Shown: positions 1-8,915 of the stretch, piece after piece
Layout of the letters: each line of letters begins with the position of its first letter
How positions within the stretch are numbered: the first letter of the stretch is position 1
DNA from: an uncultured Muribaculaceae bacterium
Lineage (GTDB): Bacteria; Bacteroidota; Bacteroidia; Bacteroidales; Muribaculaceae
Reading direction: 5' to 3'
NCBI GenBank assembly: GCA_910587075.1
Contig: CAJUKE010000020.1
Location: forward strand, 17,281 to 58,674
Length of the DNA stretch: 41,394 bases
Notes under the pieces: generated by a model
What the model was told of the DNA's origin: nothing
Seen by the model: only the letters and a program-made list of their open reading frames with translations
The model's database searches: none
Program-made: the position numbers and the translations under genes

Positions 1-1
1 T

Positions 2-1825
2 GAGCAGATGAAGAAATTCATCGTCAAGAGCTACGGCAAGAAGGGTCAGGACGTGGTTGACAAGAACTACGCCGCTGTTGACCGCGGCGGCGAGTACAAG
101 AAGCTCGACGTTGACGCCGCCTGGAGCAACCTCACCGAGGAAGCCCCCGCGCCCAACAACGATCCCGCCTTCATCAACGAAATCGTTCGCCCCATCAACG
201 CCCAGAACGGCGACCTGCTGAAGGTATCCGACTTCAAGGCCAACCCCGACGGCACCTGGCACAACGGCACCGCCGCTTACGAGAAGCGCGGCGTGGCAGC
301 CTTCGTTCCCGAATGGATCGAGGAGAACTGCATCCAGTGCAACAAGTGCGCCTACGTCTGCCCCCACGCCACCATCCGTCCGTTCGTGCTGACCGACGCC
401 GAGCTGGCCAACGCCCCCTTCGGCGAAGACCACACCAAGGCCGCCCTCGGTCCCCAGTTCAAGGGTATGCACTTCATCCAGTCGATCGACGTGCTCGACT
501 GCCTCGGCTGCGGCAACTGCGTTGACGTATGCCCGGGCATGAAGGGTAACAAGGCACTGAAGATGATGCCTCTCGAAACCCAGCTCGACATGCAGAAGGA
601 ATGGGACTACTGCGTCAAGGAGGTAGCCTCGAAGCAGGAACTGGTCGACATCAAGGCCAACGTGAAGAACTCCCAGTTCGCCACCCCGCTGTTCGAATTC
701 TCCGGCGCATGCTCCGGCTGCGGCGAAACCCCGTATGTGAAGCTGATCAGCCAGCTCTTCGGCGACCACGAAATGGTAGCCAACGCTACCGGCTGCTCGT
801 CGATCTACTCGGGCTCGGTACCCTCGACCCCCTACACCACCAACTTCCGCGGCCACGGTCCCGCATGGGCCAACTCGCTGTTTGAGGACTTCGCTGAATT
901 CGGCCTCGGCATGACGATCGCCAACGAGAAGATGACCGCCCGCGTGGCTGAGCTGATGAAGGCCGCCACCGAGTGCGACAAGTGCTGCGACGGCATCAAG
1001 GAGCAGGCACAGAAGTGGCTCGACAACCGCGACAACGCCGTTGCCACCCGCGAGGTCTACGAGACCATCGTACCCCTGTGCGAGGCTTGCGGCTGCGACG
1101 TATGCAACGGTCTGCTGGCCGTGAAGGGCCACATCGCGAAGCGTTCGCAGTGGATCATCGCCGGCGACGGCGCCGCCTACGACATAGGCTTCGGCGGTCT
1201 TGACCACGTTCTGGCTTCGGGCAAGAATGTCAACATCCTGGTGCTCGACACCGAGGTTTACTCCAACACCGGCGGTCAGGCCTCGAAGGCTACTCCGATC
1301 GGCGCCATCGCCAAGTTTGCCGCTGCCGGCAAGCGCGTGCGCAAGAAGGACCTCGGCCTTATCGCCACTACCTACGGCTACGTTTACGCCGCCCAGGTAG
1401 CTATGGGCGCCGACCAGGCCCAGACCCTCAAGGCTATCCGCGAGGCCGAGGCTTACGACGGCCCGTCGATCATCATCGCCTACAGCCCCTGTATCAACCA
1501 CGGCCTCCGCGCCGGCATGGGTCACTCCCAGGCCGAGGAGCAGCGCGCCGTTGAATGCGGCTACTGGCACCTGTGGCGTTACAACCCCGTTCTCGAAGAG
1601 GAGGGCAAGAACCCGTTCAGCCTCGACTCGAAGGCTCCGAACTGGGACGGCTTCGCCGACTTCCTCAAGGGCGAGGTGCGCTACGCTTCGGTTATGAAGC
1701 AGTATCCCGCCGAGGCTGAGGAGCTGTTCGCAGCCGCCAAGGCCAACGCCCAGTGGCGCTACAACAACTACCTGCGCCTGAGCCAGGCACAGTGGGGTGT
1801 TGAGCCTCCCGCCGTTGTGAAGTAA
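2..1825 (+). CDS. nifJ: Pyruvate:ferredoxin (flavodoxin) oxidoreductase, C-terminal half (5' end outside window)
   Basis: This enzyme decarboxylates pyruvate to acetyl-CoA and CO2 and passes electrons to ferredoxin or flavodoxin; it is a central step of anaerobic catabolism in the cytoplasm. The reading frame is open from base 2, so the ATG at 8 is internal and the gene begins upstream. The visible 607 residues are about half the usual length of roughly 1,180. They contain two 4Fe-4S motifs (CIQCNKCAYVCP and CLGCGNCVDVCP, about residues 110-180), the cysteine-rich GACSGCGETP segment at the start of the thiamine pyrophosphate domain, the diphosphate-binding GDGAAYDIGFGG, and a further cysteine cluster (CEACGCDVC). 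Codon choice is strongly biased, as in highly expressed genes. Two hairpins follow the stop. Family assignment is secure. Confidence 0.97.
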   Translation, partial: EQMKKFIVKSYGKKGQDVVDKNYAAVDRGGEYKKLDVDAAWSNLTEEAPAPNNDPAFINEIVRPINAQNGDLLKVSDFKANPDGTWHNGTAAYEKRGVAAFVPEWIEENCIQCNKCAYVCPHATIRPFVLTDAELANAPFGEDHTKAALGPQFKGMHFIQSIDVLDCLGCGNCVDVCPGMKGNKALKMMPLETQLDMQKEWDYCVKEVASKQELVDIKANVKNSQFATPLFEFSGACSGCGETPYVKLISQLFGDHEMVANATGCSSIYSGSVPSTPYTTNFRGHGPAWANSLFEDFAEFGLGMTIANEKMTARVAELMKAATECDKCCDGIKEQAQKWLDNRDNAVATREVYETIVPLCEACGCDVCNGLLAVKGHIAKRSQWIIAGDGAAYDIGFGGLDHVLASGKNVNILVLDTEVYSNTGGQASKATPIGAIAKFAAAGKRVRKKDLGLIATTYGYVYAAQVAMGADQAQTLKAIREAEAYDGPSIIIAYSPCINHGLRAGMGHSQAEEQRAVECGYWHLWRYNPVLEEEGKNPFSLDSKAPNWDGFADFLKGEVRYASVMKQYPAEAEELFAAAKANAQWRYNNYLRLSQAQWGVEPPAVVK

Positions 1826-1843
1826 CGAACCTCTGACAACCAA

Positions 1844-1879
1844 AGCGCCGGGGCGGCGCCAACCGCCGCCCCAAGCGCT
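1844..1879 (+). terminator. GC-rich hairpin just after nifJ
   Basis: A 9-bp perfect stem (GGGGCGGCG/CGCCGCCCC, loop CCAAC) is enclosed by an outer AGCGC/GCGCT stem. No T tract follows directly, so it may stabilise the mRNA 3' end or assist the terminator immediately downstream. Confidence 0.45.
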
Positions 1880-1888
1880 CTACCGATA

Positions 1889-1934
1889 AGCGAGCCGCGA
1901 CTCCCGGAAGGGGGCCGCGGCTTCGCTTTTCTTA
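1889..1934 (+). terminator. Rho-independent terminator of nifJ
   Basis: AGCGAGCCGCG pairs with CGCGGCTTCGCT (one bulged A), the loop contains a further CCC/GGG pairing, and TTTTCTT follows the 3' arm. The hairpin sits between the convergent genes nifJ and rsmF and separates them. Confidence 0.75.
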
Positions 1935-1970
1935 TATATATGGCTTCGATGGGTTCGGTGTGGGGCGGGG

Positions 1971-3500
1971 TCACTGACGTAGGATACGCCAGGGGGCGGG
2001 GTAGAGGTTGTTGGCGCGGTTGCCGAGGTTCTTGACGAAGCCCAGGGGGAGGGGCGCGGCGCCGGGCGCGGGGCGGTGGGTGAGGAGGACGTAACCTTTG
2101 GGGGTGCCGGGAGGGAGGGTCAGGGCCTGCCGCCGCAGGTAGTCGAGGGCCTCGGGGGTCGCGACTTCGACCTCGGGGAAGGGGGCCGCGCATTCTTCGC
2201 TCGGCTTCCGCCTCGCGCACATTGCGAGAGATGGGGTGGGGAGGTAGTCGCGGCCTTTGGTTTCGGCCAGGGTGATGCCGGCGTGGATGATGTCGAGGTG
2301 GGGTGAGAGGGCGAGGTAGTCGGGGTGGATGGCGGCGGGGATGGCGGCGAGCTCCCCTTCGCGGTACTCGACAAGGCGGGCGCCCAGCGAGGCGGGTACG
2401 CGGCTTAGGAGCTCGGCCTCGGGGTGTTTGACGGCTGGGCGGGGCGCGCCTTTGGATTGCTTCTTGCCGCGGGGGGAGGGGGCGGGGAGCGGCGCGGGGG
2501 ATGGGTCGGCGGCGCCGTTCTTGCGGAGGAGCGCGACGGTGTAGCCTTCGCCTTCGACGCGGCCGGGGAGGAAGCGTAGCGAGGGGTAGGGGGTAGGCTC
2601 GGGGGCCTCGGTGAGGATGCCCCAGGCGGGGTTCACCTCGATGGGGCAATAAGAGAAGGGGGGCTGGGAACCGGGGTGAAGCTCGGCTTTCGCCTCTCCA
2701 CAGTCAGGGAGGCCGCTTTCTTCGCTCGGCTTCCGCCTCGCGCACTCTGATGAGGGGGCGAGGAGGGGGGCGGTGCGCGCTTCGTTTTCGGCGGTGTTGA
2801 AGGTGCAGGTGGAGTAGATGAGGTAGCCGCCGGGACGGAGGGCCGCGGCGGCGTTGGCCAGGATTTCTTCCTGAAGGGAGGCGCACTGGGCCACGAGTGT
2901 GGGGCTCCACTGCTCGCGGGCTTTGGGGTCCTTGCGCGACATCCCCTCGCCGGAGCAGGGGGCGTCGACCACGATGAGGTCGAAGTAGCCTGGGAGGCGG
3001 CGGAAGCGGGAGGTGTCGCCGCGGGTGACGATGCTCCAGGGGTAGCCCCACTTGATGATGTTCTCCTTGAGGATTTCGGCGCGGCGGAAGTCGTACTCGT
3101 TGCTCACCAGGAGGGAGCCGTCGGGGAGGAGGTCGGCCAGGGCGGTCGATTTGCCACCCGGGGCGGCGCAGAGGTCGAGCACGCGGGGCCGCGGCGGGAG
3201 GTCGGGGAGTATCTGGCGCAGAATTTCGGCCACGAACATCGACGAGGGGTCCTGGACGTAGTAGGCTCCCTGGTGCATCGCGGGGTCGAGGGTGAACTCG
3301 GGGCGGGTGTCGAGGAGGTAGGCGCGGGGGTGCCAGGGCACTGGTCGCGCCCCTTCGGGGGGCACGGCTCCGGGCTTGCGTGGGTTGAGGCGTATGCCTA
3401 CCGAGGGGGGAGTGTTCTCCAGGTCGTCGGCCAGGCGTATGAAAGGGGGGAAGCCGCTGTCGGTGAGCGAGCGGCGGAATTCGGGGTTAAGCTGGTTCAT
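1971..3500 (-). CDS. rsmF: RsmF/NOL1-NOP2-Sun family 16S rRNA (cytosine-C5) methyltransferase, with repeat-derived insertions
   Basis: Predicted to transfer methyl groups from S-adenosylmethionine to a cytosine of 16S rRNA. The SAM-binding segment DLCAAPGGKST (about residues 110-120), the motif VDAPCSGEGM with the first conserved cysteine, and YSTCTFN with the catalytic TC are all visible. The C-terminus (PLGFVKNLGNRANNLYP) is the RNA-binding tail typical of Bacteroidota homologues. Two segments look foreign to the family: residues about 252-278 and residues 428-436 (CARRKPSEE). Both are direct translations of the short repeat that also occurs between genes elsewhere in the window. The ATG at 3500 overlaps the end of the upstream phosphohydrolase gene by 14 bp, so it is the last gene of the minus-strand operon. 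Family assignment is firm; exact target base is inferred from RsmF. Confidence 0.93.
   Translation of the reverse strand: MNQLNPEFRRSLTDSGFPPFIRLADDLENTPPSVGIRLNPRKPGAVPPEGARPVPWHPRAYLLDTRPEFTLDPAMHQGAYYVQDPSSMFVAEILRQILPDLPPRPRVLDLCAAPGGKSTALADLLPDGSLLVSNEYDFRRAEILKENIIKWGYPWSIVTRGDTSRFRRLPGYFDLIVVDAPCSGEGMSRKDPKAREQWSPTLVAQCASLQEEILANAAAALRPGGYLIYSTCTFNTAENEARTAPLLAPSSECARRKPSEESGLPDCGEAKAELHPGSQPPFSYCPIEVNPAWGILTEAPEPTPYPSLRFLPGRVEGEGYTVALLRKNGAADPSPAPLPAPSPRGKKQSKGAPRPAVKHPEAELLSRVPASLGARLVEYREGELAAIPAAIHPDYLALSPHLDIIHAGITLAETKGRDYLPTPSLAMCARRKPSEECAAPFPEVEVATPEALDYLRRQALTLPPGTPKGYVLLTHRPAPGAAPLPLGFVKNLGNRANNLYPAPWRILRQ
2193..2220 (-). repeat. GNRA-hairpin repeat, copy 1, inside rsmF
   Basis: This 28-nt stretch is identical to copy 2 (2718-2745), and 26 of its bases are identical to the intergenic copy at 40649-40674. 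Read on the minus strand the core is GCGAGGCGGAAGCCGAGC, which can fold as a GGC-GGAA-GCC hairpin. It encodes rsmF residues 428-436. The hexamer CGCGCA (plus strand) occurs at 2187-2192 and again at 2214-2219, exactly 27 nt apart. Confidence 0.85.
2667..2704 (-). repeat. GNRA-hairpin repeat, copy 3 (GAAA variant), inside rsmF
   Basis: On the minus strand this 38-nt block matches the intergenic copy at 40554-40591 at 35 of 38 positions with no gaps. The core is GAGGCGAAAGCCGAG. It is read in the frame GEAKAE within rsmF. Confidence 0.82.
2718..2745 (-). repeat. GNRA-hairpin repeat, copy 2, inside rsmF
   Basis: Identical over 28 nt to copy 1 and read in the same frame (CARRKPSEE). It lies 13 nt from copy 3, so rsmF carries a compound insertion here at about residues 252-278. 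Confidence 0.85.
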
Positions 3501-5550
3501 TTCCGGGAGTTTCGGCGGGAGCCTCGGCGGGTTTCTTGGGTGCTTCGGGGTATGACACGCGGGCGTGGAACATCGTGCGGAGCCTCTGCTTGAAGGTGTC
3601 CTTGATGGTGCGTATGTCGCGGAACGAGAGGGGTGACTCGTTGTGGAGCCCGTCGGCCACCTGGGTGTCGATCATGCGGTCAACGAGGGCAGAGATCGCC
3701 TGGTCGGAGTGGTCGGTCATCGAGCGGGAGGCGGCCTCGACGGCGTCGGCCATCATGAGCAGCGACGCCTCCTTCGACTGCGGGTTGGGGCCGGGGTAGG
3801 TGAACGGTTCCGGGTCGATCTCCTCGCCGGGATGGTTCTTCTGCTCGGTGATGTAGAAGTATTTCGCCTTGCCGCGGCCGTGGTGCTGGGGTATGAGGTC
3901 CATGACCTTGCGGGGGAGTTTCGCCTTCTCGGCGCGGCGGAGCCCGTCGGCTATGTGGCCTATGATGATGCGGGCGCTCTGCACCGGGGTGAGGAGGTCG
4001 TGGGGGTTCATGCCGTGCTGGTTCTCGGTGAAGAACGCGGGGTTGTCGATTTTGCCTATGTCGTGGTATAGGGCTCCGGCTCGCACGAGCTGCACGTTGG
4101 CCCCGATGCGGTGGGCGGCCTCGGAGGCGAGGTTGCTGACGGCCATCGAGTGTTGGAAGGTACCGGGGCACTCGGTGGAGAGGGTGCGGAGCACCGGGTT
4201 GTTGATGTCGGAGAGCTCCACGAGGGTCACCACCGACACCATGCCGAAGAGTTTCTCATATATAAATATGAGTATGTAGGCGAAGGAGATTAGCACGGAG
4301 TTGACGGCGAAGTGGCCGATCAGGCGCCAGGAGAGGGAGCCTACGGTGCCGGTCGACATCAGCTCGACGGCGAGGTAGGAGCAGACATAGGCCGCGAAGG
4401 CCACCAGGGCCGAGCGGAGCAGCTCGGAGCGGCGGCTGAGTTCCTTCAGGGAGAAGAGCACGGCGGCTCCGGCCACCAGTTCGAGGAACACGAACTCCAG
4501 GGGGAAGGAGGCGGCGACGGCGCAGAGCAGCGTGGTGGCCACCAGGAGGAAGAAGGCGGTGCGGGTGTCGAAAAACACCATGACCACCAGCGGCAGTATG
4601 GCCAGGGGCACTATGTAGATGCCGGCGCTGAAGGTTTTCGACATAAGCACGCAGAAGAGGAAGAAGACCACCGGGAGGGTCATCAGGGCCAGCACGCGCT
4701 TGGGGTCGAGGAAGGTCTGGGGGTAGTAGAGGTAGAGGAACCCGTAGACGAGGCCGAACGTGAGCACCACATACAGCAGGTGGCCGAAGAAGGTGTTGAG
4801 CATCTTCGAGTGGGTGGCGCGGGTGGTTTTGTCGAGGGTGGCCTCGTAGGTTTTCAGTATCTGGTAGAGCTGGGGGCTGACGATCTCGCCCTGGTCGATT
4901 ATGCGCTCGCCCTGCTGGATCACGCCGATGCCGGCGAGTACCGGCTGGAGGAGCGACTCGCGGTAGCGCTCGGTGGCCTTGGCGTCGGGGGTGAGGTTCG
5001 GTTCGAGGAGCCGGGCCAGCTCAAGGGTCTGTATGGCGGGCCGGTCGGGGGAGTCGCGGAATAGAGAGTCTATGAGCGAGTAGGCGTCGCGCTGCGAGCG
5101 CATGCGGGCGGTGGCCACCGGGGTGTTGACGTTGTTGACGTTGATTTTCACCTCGGGGAGCTTGCCGTCGGCGATGTGGGCGGCGGTCGGGGGGTCGACG
5201 ATGCCGTCGGCGTAGAGCGAGCGTATGGTCGCGGCGAGGCGCGAGCGGGTGTGGGCCGAGATGTGCCCGGCGCTCTCCACGGCGGCCTCGGCCCGGGTCT
5301 GCGGCGCCGGGTCGCGCTTGAATATCGGCACCATCTCGGCGTCGATGCTGTCGGTCATCGCGGCGATGGTCGCTGAGTCGCGGTAGACGGTGATGTCGAA
5401 GGGGGCGGTAAGGATGCTGTAGCTCCAGGGGCGCCCCTCCTCGTAGTGGAACTTGCTTGAGGAGTCGCGCGGCATGAAGTAGAGCACGATGGCGCAGGCG
5501 GCGATGAATGTCGCCGCCTGCCACAGGAGGTATTTCTTTACCTTTTTCAT
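3487..5550 (-). CDS. 7TM-HD family phosphohydrolase (PgpH-type)
   Basis: A membrane-bound HD-domain protein of the PgpH family, whose characterised members degrade cyclic di-AMP to pApA. The order of parts is an N-terminal transmembrane helix (about residues 7-25), a long extracytoplasmic 7TMR-HDED-like domain (about 30-260), a block of hydrophobic helices (about 265-440), and a cytoplasmic HD domain with the metal-binding doublet H496-D497 in YHDIGK and HHGRGK further on. Length (687 aa) is usual for the family. The tail after about residue 665 is rich in Pro, Ala and Glu. The gene lies 21 bp downstream of the (p)ppGpp synthetase gene and overlaps rsmF. The substrate is inferred from the family; another cyclic nucleotide is possible. 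Confidence 0.9.
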   Translation of the reverse strand: MKKVKKYLLWQAATFIAACAIVLYFMPRDSSSKFHYEEGRPWSYSILTAPFDITVYRDSATIAAMTDSIDAEMVPIFKRDPAPQTRAEAAVESAGHISAHTRSRLAATIRSLYADGIVDPPTAAHIADGKLPEVKINVNNVNTPVATARMRSQRDAYSLIDSLFRDSPDRPAIQTLELARLLEPNLTPDAKATERYRESLLQPVLAGIGVIQQGERIIDQGEIVSPQLYQILKTYEATLDKTTRATHSKMLNTFFGHLLYVVLTFGLVYGFLYLYYPQTFLDPKRVLALMTLPVVFFLFCVLMSKTFSAGIYIVPLAILPLVVMVFFDTRTAFFLLVATTLLCAVAASFPLEFVFLELVAGAAVLFSLKELSRRSELLRSALVAFAAYVCSYLAVELMSTGTVGSLSWRLIGHFAVNSVLISFAYILIFIYEKLFGMVSVVTLVELSDINNPVLRTLSTECPGTFQHSMAVSNLASEAAHRIGANVQLVRAGALYHDIGKIDNPAFFTENQHGMNPHDLLTPVQSARIIIGHIADGLRRAEKAKLPRKVMDLIPQHHGRGKAKYFYITEQKNHPGEEIDPEPFTYPGPNPQSKEASLLMMADAVEAASRSMTDHSDQAISALVDRMIDTQVADGLHNESPLSFRDIRTIKDTFKQRLRTMFHARVSYPEAPKKPAEAPAETPGNEPA

Positions 5551-5571
5551 AAGTATCTGTTTACAGCAGGG

Positions 5572-7803
5572 TTAACGGATGCGGGCGGCGCTCTGCACGC
5601 CCTGTATGCGGCGCACCTTGGCGCAGAGGTCGTTGAGGCCGTCGGCGTCGGAGACGAGCAGCGAGAGGTCGCAGTGGAACACCTCTTTCTCGGTGCGTAT
5701 GTCGAGGGCGCGTATGTCGAGGCTGAGGTGGGTTGAAATCAGCGATATAAGCTCGTGGAGTATGCCGTGGCGGTCGATACCCTCGATGCGTATGTGGGCC
5801 ATGAAGCGGCCTCCGTTTACCTCCCAGCGGGTCGAGAGGATGCGGGGGCCGAAGCTGGCCTTGAGCATCGCGGCGCGGGGGCAGTCGAGGGTGTGCACGG
5901 TCACCTCGCCGTTGTCCTCGATGAATCCGAGCACGTCGTCGCCCGGCAGGGGGCAGCAGCAGTCGGAGAAGCGGAAGTTGGTGTTTCCGTCCTCGTCGTA
6001 GCGGAGTATGTAGGTTTCCTTGCGGTTGATTTCGGCGGGTTTGGGTGCCTCCTCCTCTTTCGGCTCCTCCTTGCCCCCCATGCCTATGAGCTTCAGGAGC
6101 AGGCGCTTGGTTTTGGAGCTTTCTTTTTTGAGAATCTTGACGACGTAGTCGTTGAGGATAATCTCCTCGTTGCCGAGCAGATAGTATAGCTCCTCGCGGT
6201 TGGCGGCCTTGAAGAGGCCCATGACCTTTGTGATGGCGATGTTGTCGTCCTTTATGCCGTTGTCGAGCAGAAACTTCTCGAAGGTGAGGCGCCCGGCGGT
6301 GATGGCGGGCTGGTGGAGCTTGCGGAGCACCTGGCGCAGGCGCGTCTTGCCCTTGGCGGTGGCGAGGAACTCGACCCACTCGGGCTTGGGCTGCTGCGAC
6401 TGCGATGTGAGCACCTCCACCTGGTCGCCGGAGTTGAGTTTCTGGCTCAGGGGCACCAGTCGGTGGTTCACCTTGCCGGCGATGCAGTGCGAGCCGATCT
6501 GGGTGTGTAGGTTGAAGGCCACGTCGAGCACCGTGGAGTCCTTGGGGAGCGTCAGGAGCTCACCCTTGGGGGTGAACACCACGATTTCCGAGGCGAAGAG
6601 GTTGAGCTTCAGCGTGTCGAGGAAGTCGAGGGCGTTCGGCTCCGGGTCGTTGAGAATATCCTTGATGGTGTGGAGCCATACGTTGAGCTCGCTCTCCTCG
6701 TCGCCCTCGCCTACCTTGTATTTCCAGTGGGCGGCGAACCCCTTTTCGGCGATTTCGTCCATGCGGCGCGAGCGTATCTGCACCTCGATCCAGTTGCCGT
6801 CGGGGCCCATCACGGTGAGGTGGAGGGCCTGGTAGCCGTTGGCTTTCGGTATGGAGATCCAGTCGCGGGTGCGGTCGGGGTGGAGGCGGTAAATGTCGGT
6901 TATAGCCGAGTAAATCTGCCAGCAGAGTGATTTTTCCTGAGCCGGGTCGTCGCACTCGAAGATTATGCGCGCGGCGTAAAGGTCGTACACCTCCTCGAAG
7001 GGTATGTGCTTGGTCTGCATCTTGTTCCAGATGGAGTAGACCGACTTCACGCGTGCCTTGGCGGAGTATTTGAGCCCCATCTGGTCGAGGCGGCGGCGTA
7101 TCGGGGCCGAGAAATCCTCGAACACGTCGGCCCTGGAGGCCTCCGAGGCCGCGATCTGCTCGGAGATGCGGCGGAAGGCGTCGGGGTGCTCGTACTTGAA
7201 CGAGAGGTTCTCCAGCTCGGTTTTGATGGCGAATAGTCCCAGGCGGTGGGCCAGGGGGGCGTAGATGTAGAGCGTCTCCCCGGCGATTTTGTACTGCTTG
7301 TTGGGGGCCATCGAGCCGAGGGTGCGCATATTGTGGAGGCGGTCGGCCATCTTGATGAGCACCACGCGTATATCCTCCGACATCGTCAGGAGGAGCTTGC
7401 GGAAGTTCTCGGCCTGGGCCGACGCCTTGTCGCCGAAGATGCCGCCGGAGATTTTGGTGAGCCCGGCCACGATCTGGGCGATCTTCTTGCCGAAGTTCTG
7501 CTCGATGTCCTCGACGGTGTAGTCGGTGTCCTCGACCACGTCGTGGAGCAGCGCGGCGCAGATCGAGGTAGAGCCGAGGCCGATTTCCTGCGATGCGATT
7601 TTCGCGACGGCGATCGGGTGGAGAATGTATGGCTCGCCGGAGCGGCGCCTTATCCCCTTGTGGGCCTCCTTGGCGAAGTTGAAGGCGCGCTCGATTATTT
7701 CGACCTTCTTGCGGTGGTTCGACGCGAGGTAGCCGTCGAGCACTTCGCGGAAAGCGTCGTTTATTACGCGGTCTTCTTCGGGGGTAGTGAAAGAGGTTGC
7801 CAT
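5572..7803 (-). CDS. spoT: Bifunctional (p)ppGpp synthetase/hydrolase, RelA/SpoT family
   Basis: Makes and degrades the stringent-response alarmones ppGpp and pppGpp in the cytoplasm. Its 743 residues show the long Rsh architecture. The N-terminal HD hydrolase has HDVVEDT (H87-D88) and KMADRLHNMRTL, so hydrolase activity looks intact. The synthetase domain follows (about 240-370, with YDLYAARIIFE and IPKANGYQALH), then a TGS domain (about 390-455, VFTPKGELLTLPKDSTVLD), a helical region, a cysteine-rich CCCPLPGD motif and a C-terminal ACT domain (about 670-743). The ATG at 7803 follows the stop of the upstream nuclease gene by 35 bp. As the single Rsh-type gene seen here it could carry both functions. 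Confidence 0.96.
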   Translation of the reverse strand: MATSFTTPEEDRVINDAFREVLDGYLASNHRKKVEIIERAFNFAKEAHKGIRRRSGEPYILHPIAVAKIASQEIGLGSTSICAALLHDVVEDTDYTVEDIEQNFGKKIAQIVAGLTKISGGIFGDKASAQAENFRKLLLTMSEDIRVVLIKMADRLHNMRTLGSMAPNKQYKIAGETLYIYAPLAHRLGLFAIKTELENLSFKYEHPDAFRRISEQIAASEASRADVFEDFSAPIRRRLDQMGLKYSAKARVKSVYSIWNKMQTKHIPFEEVYDLYAARIIFECDDPAQEKSLCWQIYSAITDIYRLHPDRTRDWISIPKANGYQALHLTVMGPDGNWIEVQIRSRRMDEIAEKGFAAHWKYKVGEGDEESELNVWLHTIKDILNDPEPNALDFLDTLKLNLFASEIVVFTPKGELLTLPKDSTVLDVAFNLHTQIGSHCIAGKVNHRLVPLSQKLNSGDQVEVLTSQSQQPKPEWVEFLATAKGKTRLRQVLRKLHQPAITAGRLTFEKFLLDNGIKDDNIAITKVMGLFKAANREELYYLLGNEEIILNDYVVKILKKESSKTKRLLLKLIGMGGKEEPKEEEAPKPAEINRKETYILRYDEDGNTNFRFSDCCCPLPGDDVLGFIEDNGEVTVHTLDCPRAAMLKASFGPRILSTRWEVNGGRFMAHIRIEGIDRHGILHELISLISTHLSLDIRALDIRTEKEVFHCDLSLLVSDADGLNDLCAKVRRIQGVQSAARIR

Positions 7804-7838
7804 GGGAGGGGTGGTTGGGGATAGGGTTTAAAGAGGGG

Positions 7839-8915
7839 TCAGCGGGCCTTCACGAGGAAGATTTCGGTGGGGAAGTGGTCGGAGTAGCCGTTGAGGAACA
7901 CTCCGGCCGAGAAGGTGCGGTGGGGCGAGCCGTCCTCGTTGCGGAGGAAATGGTAGTTGTTCACCTGGGCCTTCTGATAGTGGAGGGCGTTGGCTCCGGC
8001 GTTGTCCTTCAGGAGGGTGCCGCTCACGATAATCTGGTCGAAGAGGTTCCAGGAGCCGCGGTAGGCGAGGGTGCCGATACCCTTGTCAAGCAGGCTCCAG
8101 AAGGGGTTGTAGAAGCCGTGGGGCTTCACGCCCGAGGGGTTCTTGACGGCGCCGAGCACCTGGGCGCACGATTTGTCCTGGGGGTCGTCGTTGAGGTCGC
8201 CCATGATGATGACACCCTGGTTGGGGCGCACGCTCCAGAGGGAGTCGGCGATATGCTTGGAGAGGGCGGCGGCGCCTTCGCGGAGCCAGGATGAGCGCTC
8301 CTGACCCCCCAGGCGCGAGGGCCAGTGGTTCACGATCACCGACACGGTGTCGCCACCCATGATGCCGGTCACGACGGTCTGGTCGCGGGTGGGGCGCTGG
8401 TTCTCGCCCAGGTCGAGGGTGTGGTGGTTCACGGAGTGGAGGCGGAACTGGCGGGGGTTGTAGAGCGCGGCCACGTCGACGCCGCGGCGGTCGGGCGAGT
8501 CGTGGTGAACGATCTGGAGGTTCCAGGGCTTCTTGCCCATGTCGCGGAGACGGTTGTCGACGGCGCGGGTGAGGTCGACGAGTACCGAGCGGTTCTCAAT
8601 CTCGCTCACGCCCAAGAACGCGGGGCCGTTGGGGGTAGTGGGGCCCGACATCTCGGCGATGCAGCGGGCGAGGTTCTCGATTTTCGACCAGTACTTCTGG
8701 CCGTGCCACTGGCGGGCGCCCTCGGGCGAGAATTCCAGGTCGTAGGAGCCGTTGGCGTTGATGGTGTCGAAGAGGTTCTCAAGGTTGTAGAATCCGACGC
8801 CGAACACCTGGTACTGGCGCCGTCCGCGGTCGTCGGCCTGTTTCTGGTCTTTGGGAGCCGCCCAGGCCGACACGGCCATCAGGGCTGCCATCGCGATAGA
8901 GAAGAAGCGTTTCAT
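7839..8915 (-). CDS. Secreted endonuclease/exonuclease/phosphatase family protein
   Basis: The EEP fold hydrolyses phosphodiester or phosphomonoester bonds with a divalent metal. Signature residues are present: YNLENLFD near the N-terminus, GVSEIENRSVL with the metal-binding Glu, MGDLNDDPQ in the middle and GYSDHFP with the catalytic Asp-His near the C-terminus. The open frame extends further upstream, but the ATG at 8915 begins a clear signal peptide (MKRFFSIAMAALMAVSAWAA), lies after an A/T-rich leader and gives the normal family length (358 aa). It is the first gene of the minus-strand group that includes spoT. Bacteroidota homologues are common near cell-surface genes; the substrate is unknown. 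Confidence 0.9.
   Translation of the reverse strand: MKRFFSIAMAALMAVSAWAAPKDQKQADDRGRRQYQVFGVGFYNLENLFDTINANGSYDLEFSPEGARQWHGQKYWSKIENLARCIAEMSGPTTPNGPAFLGVSEIENRSVLVDLTRAVDNRLRDMGKKPWNLQIVHHDSPDRRGVDVAALYNPRQFRLHSVNHHTLDLGENQRPTRDQTVVTGIMGGDTVSVIVNHWPSRLGGQERSSWLREGAAALSKHIADSLWSVRPNQGVIIMGDLNDDPQDKSCAQVLGAVKNPSGVKPHGFYNPFWSLLDKGIGTLAYRGSWNLFDQIIVSGTLLKDNAGANALHYQKAQVNNYHFLRNEDGSPHRTFSAGVFLNGYSDHFPTEIFLVKAR

Noticed and set aside
4312..5064. Plus-strand frame rich in Glu, Gly and His opposite the 7TM-HD gene
   Set aside because: Mirror of a membrane protein gene; no motif, start signal or promoter.
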